NCBI GenBank assembly: GCA_029006935.1
Contig: JAQXGX010000034.1
Span: 1-36,012, forward strand
Length of the DNA stretch: 36,012 nucleotides
Source: Eggerthellales bacterium
Lineage (GTDB): Bacteria; Actinomycetota; Coriobacteriia; Coriobacteriales; Eggerthellaceae
Reading direction: 5' to 3'
Of the stretch, positions 8,235 through 16,327 are shown one piece after another. Numbering within the stretch: the first letter of the stretch is position 1; each line of letters opens with the position of its first letter. Both the position numbers and the translations under genes were made by a program. Below the pieces are notes generated by a model. That model was not told where the DNA came from. It saw nothing but the letters and a program-made list of their open reading frames with translations, and did not search any database.

Positions 8235-8267
8235 CAAAACAGCGTGGAACCTGGTAACGCTGTTTTG
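8235..8267. terminator. Perfect 11-bp inverted repeat between the ccm and nap genes
   Basis: CAAAACAGCGT (8235-8245) is the exact inverse complement of ACGCTGTTTTG (8257-8267), with an 11-base loop. The A-tract and T-tract flanks of a CAGCGT/ACGCTG core resemble a bidirectional intrinsic terminator. On the minus strand the stem ends just before the napG ribosome-binding site. A separate T6 run lies upstream, just after the ccmD-like stop. The structure may attenuate transcription into nap or separate the two transcripts by processing. Confidence 0.5.
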
Positions 8268-8324
8268 AGTATGGCAGATTCCCCGGGCACTTCCTTCAGG
8301 TCGAAAAAAGACGCGGGTTTTCCC

Positions 8325-8531
8325 CTATTCCCCAGGCGTGCGGGCAGCGTCGGCCCTCAGGTCCTCCACCTGCTCCTCCAGAAGCATGAGCTGCTTTTCC
8401 AGCTTGCGCTGCTTGCTGAACTGCACGAAGAGCCATGCCAGAAGAAGGGCCCACAGCAGCGCGTATGCGGCAATCACAAAGGGAGCGCTGGGAATAATGG
8501 TGCTGTAAATCTGCTCAAGAACCGAATTCAT
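8325..8531 (-). CDS. Small single-pass membrane protein, CcmD-like, 68 aa
   Basis: One transmembrane helix (about 17-37) is followed by a charged helix that may form a coiled coil (QRKLEKQLMLLEEQVEDL). CcmD of other bacteria is also a tiny single-helix protein encoded straight after ccmC, where it helps release haem-loaded CcmE. The ATG lies three bases after the ccmC stop codon. Sequence similarity to CcmD is too weak to judge by eye, so the call rests on size, topology and position. Confidence 0.65.
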   Translation of the reverse strand: MNSVLEQIYSTIIPSAPFVIAAYALLWALLLAWLFVQFSKQRKLEKQLMLLEEQVEDLRADAARTPGE

Positions 8532-8534
8532 GGG

Positions 8535-9347
8535 TTAGTCCTCCAAGGCGTTCTTCAGGGCGCTCACCCGCTCCTCAAGACGGGCGTTGCGGAAGCGGAT
8601 GCGATACATGACGAAGGCAAGGCACAAAAAGCCCGCAGAGCAGATGCCCACGCACAAGCCCATTTCCGGCGTCATGCCTCCTTCGCGAAAGACCACAGGG
8701 TGCAGGCTGGTGGGAATGACCCTGGTCACCAGCATGGTAATGGGCACGTCAACGAAGCTGATCAGGGCAAGCACGGAAGCGTACGTGGCGCGACGCTCGG
8801 GCTCGTCGATGGCGTTGCGCAATATGAAGTAGCCCAGCACCAGGATCGTAAGCACCAGGTACGTGGTCAGACGGGGCTCCCAGGTCCACCACACGCCCCA
8901 CTCGAAGCGCGTCCACATTTCCCCGGTGATCATGGTGGCCACCACGAAGACCAGCGCCACTTCCATGGCGGTCTTGGAGCAGGTATCGTAACGCTGCTGG
9001 CGGGTGGTCAGGTAGCGCAAGGCGTAGAAGGCTGCCGCCACCATCACCGCCATGGAGGTAATGGCCACCGGCATGTGGAAGTAGAAGATCTTCTGGGAAA
9101 ACAGCAGCTTGTTGGAAACCATCTGGCCCCCGATGAGCTCCACTCCGTCAACAGACGCCCCGTTTACCGGGGCTATGAAGAAGAACGCCATCAAAAAGCC
9201 CGCCGTGGTGAGCATAAGCGCGGCGGCGGTGGCAACGGGCGCCAGCTTGTCCGGCCATTGTCCCATCTCAGGCAAGCCCAGGGCGAAAGGAGCAGCCTTT
9301 CCCGCCTTCCCCTTGGGGCCCGGGCGGCTCGAGCTAGAACTCACCAT
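8535..9347 (-). CDS. ccmC: CcmC haem-handling membrane protein, about 270 aa
   Basis: Six hydrophobic segments are visible, with the tryptophan-rich WWD-type motif GVWWTWEPRLTTYL and flanking histidines (YFHMPVAI, TSLHPVVF) expected to bind haem. CcmC loads haem onto CcmE during cytochrome c maturation. An in-frame ATG at 9407 would overlap the ccmB coding region; I prefer the ATG at 9347 because GGAGG lies 8 bases before it. It sits between ccmB and a ccmD-like gene. Confidence 0.92.
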   Translation of the reverse strand: MVSSSSSRPGPKGKAGKAAPFALGLPEMGQWPDKLAPVATAAALMLTTAGFLMAFFFIAPVNGASVDGVELIGGQMVSNKLLFSQKIFYFHMPVAITSMAVMVAAAFYALRYLTTRQQRYDTCSKTAMEVALVFVVATMITGEMWTRFEWGVWWTWEPRLTTYLVLTILVLGYFILRNAIDEPERRATYASVLALISFVDVPITMLVTRVIPTSLHPVVFREGGMTPEMGLCVGICSAGFLCLAFVMYRIRFRNARLEERVSALKNALED

Positions 9348-9399
9348 ATGTCCAACCTCCTTTGCGGCGATCCGCTCCGCGCAGGGAGCGCTTTCCGCG

Positions 9400-10119
9400 C
9401 TAAGCACTCACAACAAAATCGTACAAAACCCAACTCAGCAGCACCATGACCACGTCATAGCCTGCGACCAGAGCAACTGCTGGCACGAAGGCGTCCAACG
9501 CCGCCGGCGTTCCCACAATGGCCGCCGTGGTCGCGCTCACGCAGGCATACAGCAGCGGAAAGGTCAGGGGAATGAACAGCACCGCCAGCATCACGTCCTT
9601 GCCCCGGGTGTTGGCGGTAATGGTGGAAAGGAGCGTACCCACGCCGCTCATCCCCACCGTTCCCAGCACCAGCGGGACCAGGGCCAGGGGCAGGCTGGAG
9701 GAAGCCGATACGCCGCCCATGAAGAAGAACCAGAAGACCGGCACCGCCACCACCTCAACCAGCAAGGTGAACAGCAGGTTGCTGACCATCTTGGCAAGAT
9801 AGATGGCACCGCGGTCCAGCGGCGCCAGCAGCAGGCCCTCCAGGCAGCCGTTTTCCTTTTCGTAGGCAAAGGATCGGTTCAGACCCATGAGGCTGGTGAA
9901 CACGAAGAGCGTCCAGAGCAGCCCGCCGCTCATCTGCTGCACGTCCAGGCTGGCAGAAACCTGCGTGAGCGCGGCTCCGAACACGATCAGCACCAGAAGG
10001 GCGTACACGCCCATGGAGGTGATCATTTCCCGAGTGCGGATTTCCCGACGCAGGTCCTTTGCCAGCAGCTGCTTGAACTGAGCCCAGGAGCTGGGCTGCT
10101 CCACCACGGCGGGCTTCAT
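9400..10119 (-). CDS. ccmB: CcmB haem-exporter-type ABC permease subunit, 239 aa
   Basis: A polytopic membrane protein with six hydrophobic segments. The N-terminal FKQLLAKDLRREIRTREM and the segment FAYEKENGCLEGLLLAPLDRGAIYLAK are characteristic of CcmB. With CcmA it forms an ATPase that, in known Ccm systems, releases holo-CcmE from CcmC. It begins directly after the stop of ccmA, so it is translationally coupled to it. Confidence 0.92.
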   Translation of the reverse strand: MKPAVVEQPSSWAQFKQLLAKDLRREIRTREMITSMGVYALLVLIVFGAALTQVSASLDVQQMSGGLLWTLFVFTSLMGLNRSFAYEKENGCLEGLLLAPLDRGAIYLAKMVSNLLFTLLVEVVAVPVFWFFFMGGVSASSSLPLALVPLVLGTVGMSGVGTLLSTITANTRGKDVMLAVLFIPLTFPLLYACVSATTAAIVGTPAALDAFVPAVALVAGYDVVMVLLSWVLYDFVVSA

Positions 10120-10833
10120 CTAGCTCACCCCCCGGCCTACGGTCTGCGCGTACAGGTCGGAAAAGGCGTCAAATGAAAGCTCTTCCTTAGGGGCGAAGCT
10201 TGTCACGCGCCCCTTGGACAGCAGCAGCTCATGAGTGCACATCCCATAGCCCTTCTCCAGGTCATGACTGACCATGACGAAGGTCCGGCCCGCGCGAACC
10301 TGGTCTATGAGCTGGTCGAACACCGCGACCGCATGGGGGTCAAGGCCCGCGTAGGGTTCGTCCAGGAACACCAGCTGCGGATCATGGAGCAGGGCGCGGG
10401 CAATGGCCAGGCGCTGGGTCATGCCCCGGGAAAACCCCCGCACCACGTCCAGGCGCCTGTGCTTCAGCCCCACCGCCTCCAGAAGCTCCATGACACGGCC
10501 TTCGGCGTTGCGCACCCCGTACAGGTTGGCAAAGAGCATCAGGTTCTGGTGGGCGGAAAGGTCCGGGTACAGCATGGGCTCATGGCTGATCAGACCGATG
10601 CGCGAACGAACCTGGTCCGGCTCCTTCTGCAGGTCAAAGCCCAGGACCCGAGCAGATCCGGCGCTGGGCCGCGCCACCGTGGAAAGGATGCGCAGCAGCG
10701 TGGTCTTGCCCGCGCCGTTGGGGCCGAACACAGAAAGAAATGCCCCCTCCGGCAGGGAAAAGCTCACGTTGTCGAGGGCGCGCCGCTCCCCGAACTGCTT
10801 GGTCAGACCTGAAACCCGCAGCACCTCACTCAT
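10120..10833 (-). CDS. ccmA: CcmA ABC ATPase subunit, about 237 aa
   Basis: The protein has a Walker A motif GPNGAGKTTLL, an ABC signature FSRGMTQRLAIARAL, a Walker B with catalytic Glu (LVFLDEPYAGLD) and a switch His (VMVSHDLE). These are all the parts of an active ABC ATPase. The start at 10833 is supported by AAGGAG upstream and overlaps the end of ccmF by 8 bases. Order ccmF-ccmA-ccmB-ccmC identifies it as the ATPase of the cytochrome c maturation complex. Confidence 0.93.
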   Translation of the reverse strand: MSEVLRVSGLTKQFGERRALDNVSFSLPEGAFLSVFGPNGAGKTTLLRILSTVARPSAGSARVLGFDLQKEPDQVRSRIGLISHEPMLYPDLSAHQNLMLFANLYGVRNAEGRVMELLEAVGLKHRRLDVVRGFSRGMTQRLAIARALLHDPQLVFLDEPYAGLDPHAVAVFDQLIDQVRAGRTFVMVSHDLEKGYGMCTHELLLSKGRVTSFAPKEELSFDAFSDLYAQTVGRGVS

Positions 10834-13000
10834 GGTCCTGCTCCTTCGCCACATCCAAAGGCTTTTTCGCCCTGCTGACGGACCTGCGCCCGAAGGCGGC
10901 AACGAGCGCCCCCAGCGTCAGAAGCACCAAGCCCAGCCACACCAGGCCGATGAGGGGATTCACCCGCACGTCCAGGGAAAGCCCGCCGTTTGAAGAGCTC
11001 ACTCCCTTGTAGACCACGAACAGGTCTTCCGTTGGCAGGCTGATGACCGCGGCGTTCTGCTGCTGTTGCTGCGTGCTGGTGACCAGGGTGACCGAGGGGC
11101 TTGCCTGACCCAGCGGCGCTCCGTCCTTGGTCACGTCGAAGTTGACCTGGTACACCACGTTACCGTTATCCTGCGGGGTCACGCTGCTTCCCGTGAAGGT
11201 GAGCTCGTAGTCCTTGATGGTGAACGTTTGGGAGGCGGTGTCGGTCTTGGAATCATAGGCCAGATATCCCGACTGCTCGGTCACATACATGGAAGAGCCG
11301 ATCAGGCCCGCCAAGATCACCGCCATGGCCACGTGGGCCACGCCGCCGCCCAACAGGGACGCGCGCCTGGCCCTGAGGCCCTTCTTGAGCATGAGCAGGG
11401 AATTGCCCAGGAGCAGGCTGGCCACCGCCAGCCCCATCACGGTCAGGCCCTTGTAGTACCACGCCGGCCCCTGCTCCACCAGGTCGGCGGCAATGCTGCC
11501 CCCTGCCGCCAGGGATGCGTCGTAGGAAGGGCTCAGGACCAGCACGAAGTAGGCCATGAGCAGGACGAAGGTCACCGCACAGACCCCGCCTGCAACCTTC
11601 AGGCGCCCCAGCCCCTTGCGTAAGTCGGACCCGCCCCAGGAAAGCAGCGGGCATACTGCTACGAGCAGCAGGTACAGAATGCCCAGGGGACGGGCCAGCA
11701 TGTTGTAGGCGCCGGCAGGAAGGGACTGTCCGCCCAGGGGAAGGAAGCTTGGCAGGGCAGAGCTCACCGTCAGGTAGGTCAGCAGCACCGTAGCAGCGAC
11801 CATGAACACGTTGTTGAAGAAGTAGAAGTCCTCCCGGGTCAGCAGGCTTTCCGCCCGGGCGGGCTCGGCTTCGCCTTCGCCCATAGGAGCACAGGCTTCA
11901 GGCGCGGAAGAGGCCTCGGAAGCCCCGATGCTCTTACGGCGCAGCACCACTCCCGCAATACCCACGCCGAAGGAGATCGCGATCAGAGCTCCGAACAACG
12001 CAAGGGAAACCGGGTCTCCCTCGAAGGCGTGAACCGATTGCACCAGGCCGCTGCGGCTGATGAAGGTGCCCACGATCACGAACCCGTAGGTCAGACACGC
12101 GCACAGAAGCGCCCAGCCCTTGAAGATCCCCCGCTTTCGGCACATGGTCATGCTATGGATAAGGGCAACTCCCATGAGCCATGGCAGCAGGCTGGCGTTT
12201 TCCACCGGGTCCCAGCCCCAGTAGCCGCCCCAGCCCAGCACCACGTAGGCCCAGACGCTGCCCAGCCCAATTCCCACGGTCAGGAACAGCCAGGACGCCA
12301 GGGTGATGCGATTGGAGCGGTCGATCCAATCCTTGGAGTAGTCGTTGCAGACAAGCGCCGAAACCGCATAGGCAAAGGGCACGGTCAGGCCCGCGTATCC
12401 CACGAACAGCAGCGGCGGGTGAATGGCCATGGCCCAGTGCTCCAGCAGCGTGTTCATGCCCATGACCGTTGCCGCCGTGGTCAGGGTGCCGTCGGGGCCG
12501 TAGTACCGAGATTCGGTGGCGGAAAAGGGAGCGTTGGCGTCGCTGAACAGCAGCACCCCCAGAAACGCCGCCAGCACCGACTCCATGACAAGCACCGCGC
12601 AGGTGTCCAGCTTGGCAAGCTGGTCAAGTCGACGCAAGGAAACGATCAGGGAGAACAGGCTGATGAGCCAGCTCCAGAACAGCAGGCTGCCTTCGCGACC
12701 CGCCCAAAGGCCGGCTATGTTGAAGAGGACTCCCATGAGTCCCGTGGATCGGGAATGCTGGTCAAGCACGTACTGCAACGTGTAGTCACCCGTCAGGAAA
12801 CAGAACATCAGCACGCCACAGCACACGGTCAGCGCGGCAAAGCACACGGCAACAACGATGCGCCCCGCCCACACAAGGGACTGGGCCAGGTCGGCTCCCC
12901 TGGACCGGGCCGCCAGGACCTGGCCTACCGCCAGAAGCAGCACGCTTGCAACGCTGGCCACGAACGCCAGCAGCAGGCCCATTGCTCCCAGAAAGCCCAT
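10826..13000 (-). CDS. ccmF: CcmF haem lyase membrane subunit, 724 aa
   Basis: A large membrane protein with more than ten hydrophobic segments and the WWD haem-handling motif GGYWGWDPVENASLLPW. Conserved histidines include those in HWAMAIHPPLLF and FISRSGLVQSVHAF. CcmF attaches haem to the CXXCH motifs of apocytochromes. A soluble loop follows near the C-terminus (about 590-690), with a low-complexity glutamine run in TSTQQQQQN. The gene starts 3 bases after ccmE and has GGAGGG 7 bases before the ATG. No ccmG, ccmH or ccmI gene lies in the window. Confidence 0.94.
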   Translation of the reverse strand: MGFLGAMGLLLAFVASVASVLLLAVGQVLAARSRGADLAQSLVWAGRIVVAVCFAALTVCCGVLMFCFLTGDYTLQYVLDQHSRSTGLMGVLFNIAGLWAGREGSLLFWSWLISLFSLIVSLRRLDQLAKLDTCAVLVMESVLAAFLGVLLFSDANAPFSATESRYYGPDGTLTTAATVMGMNTLLEHWAMAIHPPLLFVGYAGLTVPFAYAVSALVCNDYSKDWIDRSNRITLASWLFLTVGIGLGSVWAYVVLGWGGYWGWDPVENASLLPWLMGVALIHSMTMCRKRGIFKGWALLCACLTYGFVIVGTFISRSGLVQSVHAFEGDPVSLALFGALIAISFGVGIAGVVLRRKSIGASEASSAPEACAPMGEGEAEPARAESLLTREDFYFFNNVFMVAATVLLTYLTVSSALPSFLPLGGQSLPAGAYNMLARPLGILYLLLVAVCPLLSWGGSDLRKGLGRLKVAGGVCAVTFVLLMAYFVLVLSPSYDASLAAGGSIAADLVEQGPAWYYKGLTVMGLAVASLLLGNSLLMLKKGLRARRASLLGGGVAHVAMAVILAGLIGSSMYVTEQSGYLAYDSKTDTASQTFTIKDYELTFTGSSVTPQDNGNVVYQVNFDVTKDGAPLGQASPSVTLVTSTQQQQQNAAVISLPTEDLFVVYKGVSSSNGGLSLDVRVNPLIGLVWLGLVLLTLGALVAAFGRRSVSRAKKPLDVAKEQDHE

Positions 13001-13003
13001 GAG

Positions 13004-13681
13004 CTAACCCTCCAGGCTCACGCTGGTTGCGGTGAACAGGCCGGACGCGTCTACGGAGCCCTGGACCACCACCTGGGTCTGGGCCCTGACGTCATCAGGA
13101 AGCGCCCCGGCAAAGCTCACCGAAACGATCTTGGCATCAGCGCCATCGGCAGCCTGAACGTCGCGCAGCTGGAAGCGGATCTTCTGCGTGGCGTCGGCAG
13201 GATCGGCGCAGAGCAGGCCGGTGACCTTCACGGTCTTGCCCAGCACCTTTTCGCCATACTCAAGGAAGCGCCCCACGCCCAGGGCGGAGCTGGCGTTTTC
13301 GTACTTGGACGGGCACTTGGTAACCAGCTCTGAGCACTCCAGCACGCCGCCGTTCATGCGGCCGGTGCAGATGGCAGATACGCCGTTGCCGAAGGTGGCG
13401 GAAACGCCCTTGTCGTAGACCACGCGCACCGATTGGTCGACGCTGCCTTCGGGGTCGAACACGCTAAAGGTCAGCACGCCGTTTTCGTCAACGCTAAAGG
13501 AGTTGTCCACCACGGTGCAGGTGACCTGGATCTTCTTTCCCTCCAGGGAACCCGATGCGGCATCTGCCACCGAGGTGACCGTTGCCGCCGAGCTGCCGCC
13601 GACCACCGCGAACAGCAGGATCGCCACCACGGCGATCGCCCCCGCCACCACGATGAGACGTCGTTTGGTCTTTGCGTTCAT
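13004..13681 (-). CDS. ccmE: CcmE-type haem chaperone with Cys in place of the haem-binding His, 225 aa
   Basis: One N-terminal membrane helix (about 8-28) anchors an OB-fold domain whose end reads GGVLECSELVTKCPSKY. In proteobacterial CcmE the haem binds covalently to His in HXXXY; here C123 and Y127 form CXXXY, the variant described for archaeal and some deltaproteobacterial Ccm systems. A second OB-like segment follows (about 145-224, from GKTVKVTGLL to FTATSVSLEG) and makes this protein longer than usual CcmE (about 160 residues). The ribosome-binding site is GAAAGGA. It precedes ccmF. Confidence 0.85.
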   Translation of the reverse strand: MNAKTKRRLIVVAGAIAVVAILLFAVVGGSSAATVTSVADAASGSLEGKKIQVTCTVVDNSFSVDENGVLTFSVFDPEGSVDQSVRVVYDKGVSATFGNGVSAICTGRMNGGVLECSELVTKCPSKYENASSALGVGRFLEYGEKVLGKTVKVTGLLCADPADATQKIRFQLRDVQAADGADAKIVSVSFAGALPDDVRAQTQVVVQGSVDASGLFTATSVSLEG

Positions 13682-13729
13682 GCCGGCCGTTCCTTTCGCC
13701 CGCCTACAACACTGCCCCTGCCTACAGAA

Positions 13730-13753
13730 CCGCCCAGGCAGATGCCCGGGCGG
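13730..13753 (-). terminator. Hairpin between the multihaem cytochrome gene and ccmE
   Basis: On the minus strand CCGCCCgGGCA and TGCCtGGGCGG pair around a 2-base loop. It is followed by TTCTGT rather than a clear T-run. It may be a weak terminator or an mRNA-processing or stabilising element that sets different levels for the cytochrome and the ccm genes. Confidence 0.4.
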
Positions 13754-13835
13754 ACGTACGCTTTAGATCGGCTTTCTGCCAAGCACCGGACCCGCGTCGC
13801 ACAAGGACCTTGCTGCGTCCGCGCTGCCCCTTGGG

Positions 13836-14588
13836 CTAATCGGCGTAAACCTGCCCCTCCAAATCGTAGCTGATGTACTGGTTCTGGAGCTGGGTGGATT
13901 CGTCGTAGCTCAGCCAGCCGGTGGGAACCTGGGCATCGTCATGACACTGGGTGCAGACCATCACGGAAGCGCGATGGGACTTGTGGCAGTCGCTGCAGGT
14001 GTACTCGGAGTGATGCCAGGAATGGGGGTTGCGCTCCAGGTTTGCCGTGGCGTCGGTCAGGTCGGACTTTGCCATGTTGTGGCAGGATTCGTTCAGGCAG
14101 AAGGTGGTTCCCTCAACGTTGTGCCAGCGCTGCAGGTTGTCCAGGCTGCGCTCGGAAAGCGGGTTGTAGAAGTTGCCCGTCACCCATTCGATTCCCTCGG
14201 TCATCTGCTCCTGCAAGGTCGGCTCGTGACAGGAAAGGCAGTTGGCATCCGCGTACGCGCGATGCGTGGCGGAAAGCATGCCGGAAGCATCGGCGACCTG
14301 GTTGCCCCACTTGTCCGTGGCGGGCTGACCCGGCTCGGAATAGTAGGTGGGATTGTACGGGTCCTGCGGGTTATGGCACAGGAAGTCACAGAACTCAGGC
14401 GTGTTATGGAAGTTCCAGAAGCCGATTCCCCCGATGGCAACCACCACTACCAGCACGGCGGTAACCACCTGCCACTGGTAGAAGCGACCGACCTTCTTGG
14501 TGAAGCGCTTCTTCTTCCCCTTCTCCGCCTTCTCCGCTGCTTCGGACTCAGCGACGGTTGCCTCGTTCTTCATTTGCTCCTCAGCCAT
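13836..14588 (-). CDS. NapC/NrfH-like membrane multihaem cytochrome c with five haem motifs, 250 aa
   Basis: A charged cytosolic N-terminus, one membrane helix (about 39-58) and an outer domain with five haem-c motifs: C67-H72 (CX3CH, CDFLCH), C117-H121 (CLSCH), C164-H170 (CX4CH, CLNESCH), C198-H202 (CSDCH) and C212-H216 (CTQCH). The NapC/NrfH family takes electrons from menaquinol and feeds periplasmic reductases; members usually have four haems with CX2CH. The gene is first in the cluster, ahead of the ccm and nap genes, so NapA via the dihaem lipoprotein is the likely acceptor. No NrfA gene accompanies it. The ATG has GGAGGGGG upstream. Confidence 0.87.
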   Translation of the reverse strand: MAEEQMKNEATVAESEAAEKAEKGKKKRFTKKVGRFYQWQVVTAVLVVVVAIGGIGFWNFHNTPEFCDFLCHNPQDPYNPTYYSEPGQPATDKWGNQVADASGMLSATHRAYADANCLSCHEPTLQEQMTEGIEWVTGNFYNPLSERSLDNLQRWHNVEGTTFCLNESCHNMAKSDLTDATANLERNPHSWHHSEYTCSDCHKSHRASVMVCTQCHDDAQVPTGWLSYDESTQLQNQYISYDLEGQVYAD

Positions 14589-14796
14589 GAGACCCCCTCC
14601 TTACTGCGTCGGCGCCTCCGCTTCCAAACGCAAAGCGGATGGCAAAGCCCCGTGCACATGCAGGAACTCAGGCTCATATTACAGGCTCGAAGGAACAGGC
14701 GGTCCTGCCAGCAACGCACTTTGTTGCCGCACGATTCAAATATAGGGAAAACCCCGTAGGGCAACCCCGCTGCGCACGAGCTTCGACCCAAGACGG

Positions 14797-14831
14797 CGAA
14801 AGGGGCGAAGCATCCGAAGACGCTTCGCCCC
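14797..14831 (-). terminator. Intrinsic terminator of galU
   Basis: GGGGCGAAGC and GCTTCGCCCC (14802-14811 and 14822-14831) pair perfectly. The 10-base loop can fold further into GUC-UUCG-GAU, a very stable UUCG tetraloop hairpin. On the minus strand the stem is followed by TTTCG. It lies about 50 bases beyond the galU stop. Confidence 0.75.
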
Positions 14832-14880
14832 TGCTCATTGCAGCGTTGTTGGGTTCTGGAAGCCTTTGGGAAGGCAGGGC

Positions 14881-15699
14881 CTACTTGCAGGCCTGGGCAC
14901 GCTCCCACAGAACGTTGTTGGTCTGGAGCCAGCTTTCCACGGTGCCGGTGTCAAAGCCGTCGGCCGGGTCCACCACCAACGCGTACATGGGCTCTTCCTT
15001 CAGCACAGCGTCCAGCGCGTCGGTGAGCTGGATTTCGCCCCCGACCGTGGGCTTTGCATCAGCCAGCAGCTCCATGACCCGAGGACTCAGCAGATAGCGA
15101 CCGAACACGGCAAGGTCCGTGGGGGCTTCGTCCACCGGCGGCTTTTCCACCAGGGAGCTGACCTGCCACACGTTTTCGCCCACCGGCTGACCTGCGATCA
15201 CGCCGAAGCGGTCCACCTTTTCGTGGGGCACGGGCATGACTGCGATGACGCTGGCACCGTCATGGGCATCGGATACGGCCTGCATAGCGGGAAGCATGTT
15301 GTTGTCGGGCACCAGCACGTCCCCCAGCAGCACGTAAAAGGGCTCGCCGGCGGTCTTTTCGTGGGCGCAGTAGATGGCGTGGCCCAGGCCCAGGGGCTCG
15401 TCCTGGTACACGTAGCTCACGTTCAGGCTGCCCGCGTGGGCCACGGCGTCGGCGTACTTGCTCTTGCCCCGCTGGCGCAGCATGGCCTCCAGCTCAGGGT
15501 TGGGGGTGAAGTGCTCCTCGATTACCTTCTTTTCGCGGCTGTTGATGATCACCACCTCGTCAGCGGCAGAAGCCAGGCCCTCCTCGACCACGTACTGGAT
15601 AGCCGGACGGTCCACCACCAGCAGCATTTCCTTGGGCTGCGCCTTGGTGGCGGGCAGAAAGCGGGAACCCAGACCCGCAGCGGGAATAAGAGCCTTCAT
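14881..15699 (-). CDS. galU: UTP-glucose-1-phosphate uridylyltransferase, 272 aa
   Basis: The nucleotidyltransferase signature PAAGLGSRFLPATKAQPKEM lies at the N-terminus, followed by DRPAIQYVVEEGLASAADEVVII, DEPLGLGHAIYCA and the metal-binding region YVLLGDVLV. These identify a bacterial GalU, which makes UDP-glucose for cell-envelope glycans and galactose metabolism. Length is a little below the usual 290-300. AAGGAG lies 8 bases before the ATG. The gene stands alone between its terminator and a long non-coding region. Confidence 0.95.
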   Translation of the reverse strand: MKALIPAAGLGSRFLPATKAQPKEMLLVVDRPAIQYVVEEGLASAADEVVIINSREKKVIEEHFTPNPELEAMLRQRGKSKYADAVAHAGSLNVSYVYQDEPLGLGHAIYCAHEKTAGEPFYVLLGDVLVPDNNMLPAMQAVSDAHDGASVIAVMPVPHEKVDRFGVIAGQPVGENVWQVSSLVEKPPVDEAPTDLAVFGRYLLSPRVMELLADAKPTVGGEIQLTDALDAVLKEEPMYALVVDPADGFDTGTVESWLQTNNVLWERAQACK

Positions 15700-16090
15700 G
15701 AAGCAAACTCCTTACGTGTGTTCGGATACGGGGCAACATCCCTGCTCTCGGCGGGCGTTACCAAACATGCGTTTCCCTATGATACTACGGAGCGGCTTTT
15801 CAGGGGGCAGTAGCCGAAAGGCGTTGATACGCGGCGAGTCTGCGCAGATCAAACCTGGCAGAGCCGTTTGCAGCGGCTGCGCGAGGGACGCGGGCCAAAG
15901 GAGCAGCCCGTCGCTTCCCGCGACAGAGCAAACGCAAAGAGAAGGACAGTCTGCCGTTTCCTGCAGCAACGGGGGGTTTCCGAACGGTATTTGGGACGAT
16001 TTCCGTCCGCTCTCCGGCCGTTTTCATCCAGAGCCGCGCGGAGCCGAGCGAGGCGCTGCGCGGAGCCGGGCAGCGCCGTCGACCCGAGCG

Positions 16091-16110
16091 TCGATCGGGG
16101 GTATTGTACG
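16091..16110 (+). repeat. Intergenic repeat copy 1 (GGGGTATTGTACG core)
   Basis: The sequence TCGATCGGGGGTATTGTACG shares its last 13 bases with two other copies in the same intergenic region. A perfect 7-bp hairpin (GGCGCTG/CAGCGCC) lies just upstream, at about 16051-16076. Confidence 0.6.
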
Positions 16111-16150
16111 CTTTTGGCCCCCAGGGCGGAAAAACGGGCGTTTTCGGGCA

Positions 16151-16170
16151 TGGATCCGGGGTATTGTACG
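16151..16170 (+). repeat. Intergenic repeat copy 2 (GGGGTATTGTACG core)
   Basis: The sequence TGGATCCGGGGTATTGTACG lies exactly 60 bases after copy 1 in the same orientation. It is preceded by the inverted repeat AAAACG-GG-CGTTTT. Confidence 0.6.
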
Positions 16171-16327
16171 ATTCCCCGGGCCCCCTGAGCGCCCCTCCCG
16201 GGCCCTTCGCGCCCCCATCCCGGCGGCGCGGGATCGGCTTGCTCGCAAAGCCCCAGGTCAGGGCCCCGTCCCCGCATCGCGCCGGGGGCGGGGTGGCGGG
16301 AGATCATCCTGCCCTGAGGATCATCGT

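Noticed and set aside
13836-14588. Cytochrome c nitrite reductase system (NrfHA)
   Set aside because: The membrane cytochrome resembles NrfH/NapC, but no NrfA catalytic subunit with its CXXCK motif is present in the window, so nitrite reduction cannot be claimed.
16091-16170. TACAAT in the repeat core as a -10 box for galU
   Set aside because: It reads as a -10 on the minus strand, but no -35 box lies at the right distance in either copy and the sites are about 400 bases from the galU start.
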